Shown here piece by piece: positions 61,601 through 64,000 of a DNA stretch of 64,000 bases. This stretch comes from CAVVSD01 sp963757125. GTDB taxonomy: Bacteria; Actinomycetota; Thermoleophilia; Solirubrobacterales; Solirubrobacteraceae. A model generated the notes under the pieces. The model searched no databases. It had not been told where the DNA came from and saw only the letters and a list, made by a program, of their open reading frames with translations. The position numbers and the translations under genes are program-made. The first letter of the stretch is position 1. Each line of letters begins with the position of its first letter. Location of the stretch: assembly GCA_963757125.1 (NCBI GenBank), contig CAVWQP010000004.1, positions 1,178,001-1,242,000 of the forward strand, given 5' to 3'.

Positions 61601-62480
61601 CCATCCCTTCGAGGCGTTCGGCCAGGCGGTTCAGCCCGTGACGGCGGGCGCCCTCGGCGGCGCGCGCGAAGTCCGTCGGGCGGTCCGGCGGGCGCTCGAG
61701 GTCGTCGATCGGCTGCAGCGTCGCGATCTCGCGGAACGCGCGGATGTCGTCGGCGCCGTCGAGCAGCGACCCGGTCTGGCGCGGGGTCAGCGTGCCCGGC
61801 TTCGCCGCGGCCTCGAACACGCCCTCCAGCGTCCCGTGGGCGACCAGGAGGTCGCGGGCGGTCTTCTCGCCGATGCCCTTGGCGCCGGGCAGGCCGTCGG
61901 ACGGGTCGCCGCGCAGGGCGATGAAGTCGGGGACCTGCTCGGGCTCGATGCCGTAGCGGCCGCGGACCTCGGCGGGGCCGATCTCCTCCGGCCCGTCCTT
62001 CGCGGCGCCGCCGCGGGGGAACAGGACGGTCACCTTGTCGCTCACGCACTGGAACATGTCCCGGTCGCCCGTGAAGAGGAGCGTGTCGCCGCCGGCCTCG
62101 CTCTCCAGCCGCGCGAACGCGCCGAGGAGGTCGTCGGCCTCGAGCGTCGGATGCGCGTGGACGGTCCATCCGAAGTCCTCGTACAGCGCCGGCGCGTCGG
62201 CCCACTGGCTCGCGAGCCCCTCCGGCATCGGGGGCCGGTCGGCGTGGTAGCTCGGGAAGAGATCGGTGCGGTAGTGCGCGGCCTCCGCGCCGAAGCACAG
62301 ACAGACCGCGCGCGGCCCATGGCGCTCGACGACCCAGAGGACGAGGTTCGCCATGCCGAGGAGGGCGTTGGCGGGGCGGCCCTCGGCGTCCTTGATCGAG
62401 TCCGGGAGCGCGAAGAACGCGCGGTACAGGAGCGACGGCGCGTCGATGGCGAGCAGCGGTGCGGGCACGGCGGGAGTCAT
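61590..62480 (-). CDS. Stand-alone 5'-3' exonuclease (DNA polymerase I N-domain type)
   Basis: 296-residue FEN-type nuclease without polymerase domains. Acidic metal ligands lie in LLAIDAPSLLYRAFFALP, TLEADDLLGAFAR and TLLFTGDRDMFQ; RGDPSDGLPGAKGIGEKTARDLL is the helix-hairpin-helix DNA-binding loop. It removes 5' flaps or RNA primers in repair and replication. Start ATG 62480 overlaps the ATPase stop by four bases, so the two proteins are made together. Actinobacteria often carry such a separate copy beside PolA. Confidence 0.9.
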   Translation of the reverse strand: MTPAVPAPLLAIDAPSLLYRAFFALPDSIKDAEGRPANALLGMANLVLWVVERHGPRAVCLCFGAEAAHYRTDLFPSYHADRPPMPEGLASQWADAPALYEDFGWTVHAHPTLEADDLLGAFARLESEAGGDTLLFTGDRDMFQCVSDKVTVLFPRGGAAKDGPEEIGPAEVRGRYGIEPEQVPDFIALRGDPSDGLPGAKGIGEKTARDLLVAHGTLEGVFEAAAKPGTLTPRQTGSLLDGADDIRAFREIATLQPIDDLERPPDRPTDFARAAEGARRHGLNRLAERLEGMATG

Positions 62481-63235
62481 AGCAAGTGTCGGAAGTAGCG
62501 CTCGGGCGAGTCCAGGAAATCGCGGGTCAGCCGCACGACGTCGGTGTCCTCGAAGGCGACCGGCGCGATCCCGTCCTCGTCGAGCTCGTAGATGAGGGCG
62601 CCGGGATACGCGAGGAGCATCGGCGAGTGGGTGGCCACGACGAACTGGCTGCCCTCCCCGACGAGGTCGTGCATGCGGGCAAGGAGCGCGAGGCACGAGC
62701 GCGGCGAGAGTCCGGCCTCGGGCTCGTCGAGGACGTAGAGGCCCTCAGGGCCGAAGCGGTTCGTCGCGATGGCGAGGAAGCCCTCGCCGTGGCTGACCTC
62801 GTGGAGGGAGACGCCGCCGTAGGAGTCGATGACCCTGTCGCCGAGGCCCGGCTCGGCGTCGAGCCGCTCGATCTCGCTGGCGACGTTGAACATCGACTCC
62901 GCGCGCAGGAAGAAGCCGGTGCGCGGCCGTCGCGAGCCGCGCACGAGCGTGAGCAGGTCGGCGAGCGGCGACGTCGAGTCCTCGCGGGTCGCGAAGCCGA
63001 AGTTCGTCGTCCCGCCCTCGGGGTTGAAGCCCGCCGCCACGGCGATGCCCTCCACGAGCGTCGACTTCCCGCTGCCGTTCTGCCCGACGATGAACGTGAC
63101 CCCGGGATCGAGCGCCAGATCGTCGAGTGCGCGAACGGCCGGCAGCGACCATGGCCACGCCTCCGGGTCGGGGATCTCGTCGCGCCGAAGCCGCACCGAT
63201 CGGATGAGGGCTTCGGAAGATGAATTAGCGTTCAT
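62477..63235 (-). CDS. AAA family ATPase, SMC/ABC-like
   Basis: 252-residue soluble ABC-type ATPase. Walker A is VGQNGSGKSTLVEG near residues 50-63, a short helical insertion follows, then HEVSHGEGFLAIATNRF (signature region), Walker B GLYVLDEPEAGLS and the switch His in VVATHSPMLL. There is no long coiled coil. Similar small ATPases are found widely and their role is unclear; coupling to a nuclease suggests a DNA-directed function. It is divergent from the secreted protein gene at 63361. Confidence 0.85.
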   Translation of the reverse strand: MNANSSSEALIRSVRLRRDEIPDPEAWPWSLPAVRALDDLALDPGVTFIVGQNGSGKSTLVEGIAVAAGFNPEGGTTNFGFATREDSTSPLADLLTLVRGSRRPRTGFFLRAESMFNVASEIERLDAEPGLGDRVIDSYGGVSLHEVSHGEGFLAIATNRFGPEGLYVLDEPEAGLSPRSCLALLARMHDLVGEGSQFVVATHSPMLLAYPGALIYELDEDGIAPVAFEDTDVVRLTRDFLDSPERYFRHLL

Positions 63236-63360
63236 GCGCCATGCTCGAGCCCTCGCCGCTCCCTGCGGACAGGTGTTGGGTTGTTCGGCGTGCCGATTGA
63301 TGGTCTTCTACCGCGCGGCCGGAATGCCGCTGCGTCTCACTCACGGACAGGAAGTCCCGT

Positions 63361-64000
63361 ATGCCACGCCGCCCACTCATCGTCGTCCTCCTGGCCCTCG
63401 CGTCGGCCCTGTCGGTCGCCGGAACCGCCCACGCGGCAGTCGGTGACCTGCCTCGCCTCACCGAGGGTGCGCCCACCGGCATCGACGCCTCGTGGTTCGA
63501 CGACCACTCCGTCATCGGCGACGGTCATCTGAGCTGGAGCAGCGAGGGTGGCGACGACGTCCACGTCAACACGCAGGGCCAGGCGTCCCAGAGCGAGCCA
63601 AAGGCCGTCGGGTTCGACCCGGCGCTGACGGTGACCGGGTCCGGCGGCCTCGAGGTCTGCGGGTATCCGTCGGGCACTGTCGGCTGGATGCGCGCCTACC
63701 AGGCGGCCCCCGGCGTCCTGACCGCGGGGGGCTCGTGCCCCGCGAGTGAGCCGGCGATCGGCCAGCTCGGGTGGTTCCGCTACATCTACGGCCGCCACAG
63801 CCCGACCGACGCCTTCAACCGCTGGCACATCATGGACCTCGAGCGGTTCGCCCTCGTGCCGCTGCCCGCCGCCGCCGGCGGCCCGCCGGACGGCACGCCC
63901 ACGGTGTGGGACAACCACTGGGGCACGTGCCTGGGTCTCGGGACGGCCGCCGCGCAGGTGAGCTGCCCGACCGACCGCAGCGCCGGGCGCCTCGACGTCG
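63361..64000 (+). CDS. Secreted hypothetical protein, 5' part
   Basis: Open frame from ATG 63361 to the right edge (213 codons, no stop). A signal peptide is clear: RRPLIVVLLALASALSVAG then cleavage near AHA at about residue 25. The mature part is rich in Gly, Trp and Asp with spaced Cys residues (EVCGYPSG, GGSCPASE, GTCLGL, SCPTD), suggesting disulfide bonds. GGACAGGAAG lies just upstream. I recognise no domain. The 125-base gap before it is shared with the divergent ATPase. Confidence 0.75.
   Translation, partial: MPRRPLIVVLLALASALSVAGTAHAAVGDLPRLTEGAPTGIDASWFDDHSVIGDGHLSWSSEGGDDVHVNTQGQASQSEPKAVGFDPALTVTGSGGLEVCGYPSGTVGWMRAYQAAPGVLTAGGSCPASEPAIGQLGWFRYIYGRHSPTDAFNRWHIMDLERFALVPLPAAAGGPPDGTPTVWDNHWGTCLGLGTAAAQVSCPTDRSAGRLDV

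Noticed and set aside
1..64000. Mobile element, prophage, tRNA or rRNA
   Set aside because: No transposase, integrase, phage structural gene, terminal repeat or recognisable RNA gene was found on reading both strands; composition is uniform.

Overview
The window is very GC-rich, densely packed coding DNA. Gene content (F420-type luciferase-like oxidoreductase, GntR/FCD regulators, CaiB CoA-transferases, a sugar-type ABC importer, CcmABCD with HemA/HemC/CobA-HemD, SigX5-like ECF sigma factor) and heavy use of GTG starts suggest an actinobacterium. Thermoleophilia (Solirubrobacterales or Conexibacter-like) is my best guess, by inference only. I saw no rRNA, tRNA, CRISPR array, insertion sequence or prophage, and no gene-free stretch longer than 300 bases.

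Region 1 (about 1 to 27.9 kb) is a catabolic and transport island. It holds a short-chain dehydrogenase, a DMT exporter, an NCS2-type nucleobase permease divergent from a GntR regulator, and a long + strand operon: zinc-lobe dehydrogenase, isochorismatase-fold amidohydrolase, HyuA, HyuB, and a racemase-fold protein lacking both catalytic cysteines. A - strand GntR-amidase pair follows, then a second + operon: CitE-type lyase, CaiB, PuuE-like deacetylase, second dehydrogenase. A ribose-type ABC importer leads into a second hyuA-hyuB pair. An F420-type oxidoreductase, an acyl-CoA dehydrogenase and a second CaiB close the island. Together this reads as uptake, ring opening and amide hydrolysis of a cyclic amide or ureide, then CoA activation and C-C cleavage. 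The substrate is unknown.

Region 2 (27.9 to 35.8 kb) holds GalT-like, GNAT and TlpA genes, a large DEAD/DEAH helicase with an acidic insert and a basic repetitive tail, a SigX5-like sigma factor, BirA and a DUF62 SAM hydrolase. Region 3 (35.8 to 43.1 kb) is one tightly overlapping - strand operon joining siroheme synthesis, Mog, the heme exporter CcmABC(D), HemA, HemC and a CobA-HemD fusion. Region 4 (43.2 to 64 kb) is housekeeping and membrane functions: a DUF2236 protein, a K+ channel, RarA, an ABC-2 transporter, an M20 peptidase, DUF1385, nicotinate phosphoribosyltransferase, a class IV aminotransferase, a HAD phosphatase, a one-TM FtsH, a VOC epimerase, an MFS exporter, a lipid-phosphate cluster (PLD, DAGK, PAP2), YchF, a stand-alone 5'-3' exonuclease with a partner ATPase, and a truncated secreted protein at the right edge.

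Three sequence-wide features stand out. Six genes are clearly interrupted by single-base shifts, all of the +1 (extra base) kind, which suggests base-insertion errors in the assembly. Two genes appear to start at CTG inside CTGA stop-start overlaps. Five of ten convergent gene pairs share one CTAG as both stop codons.
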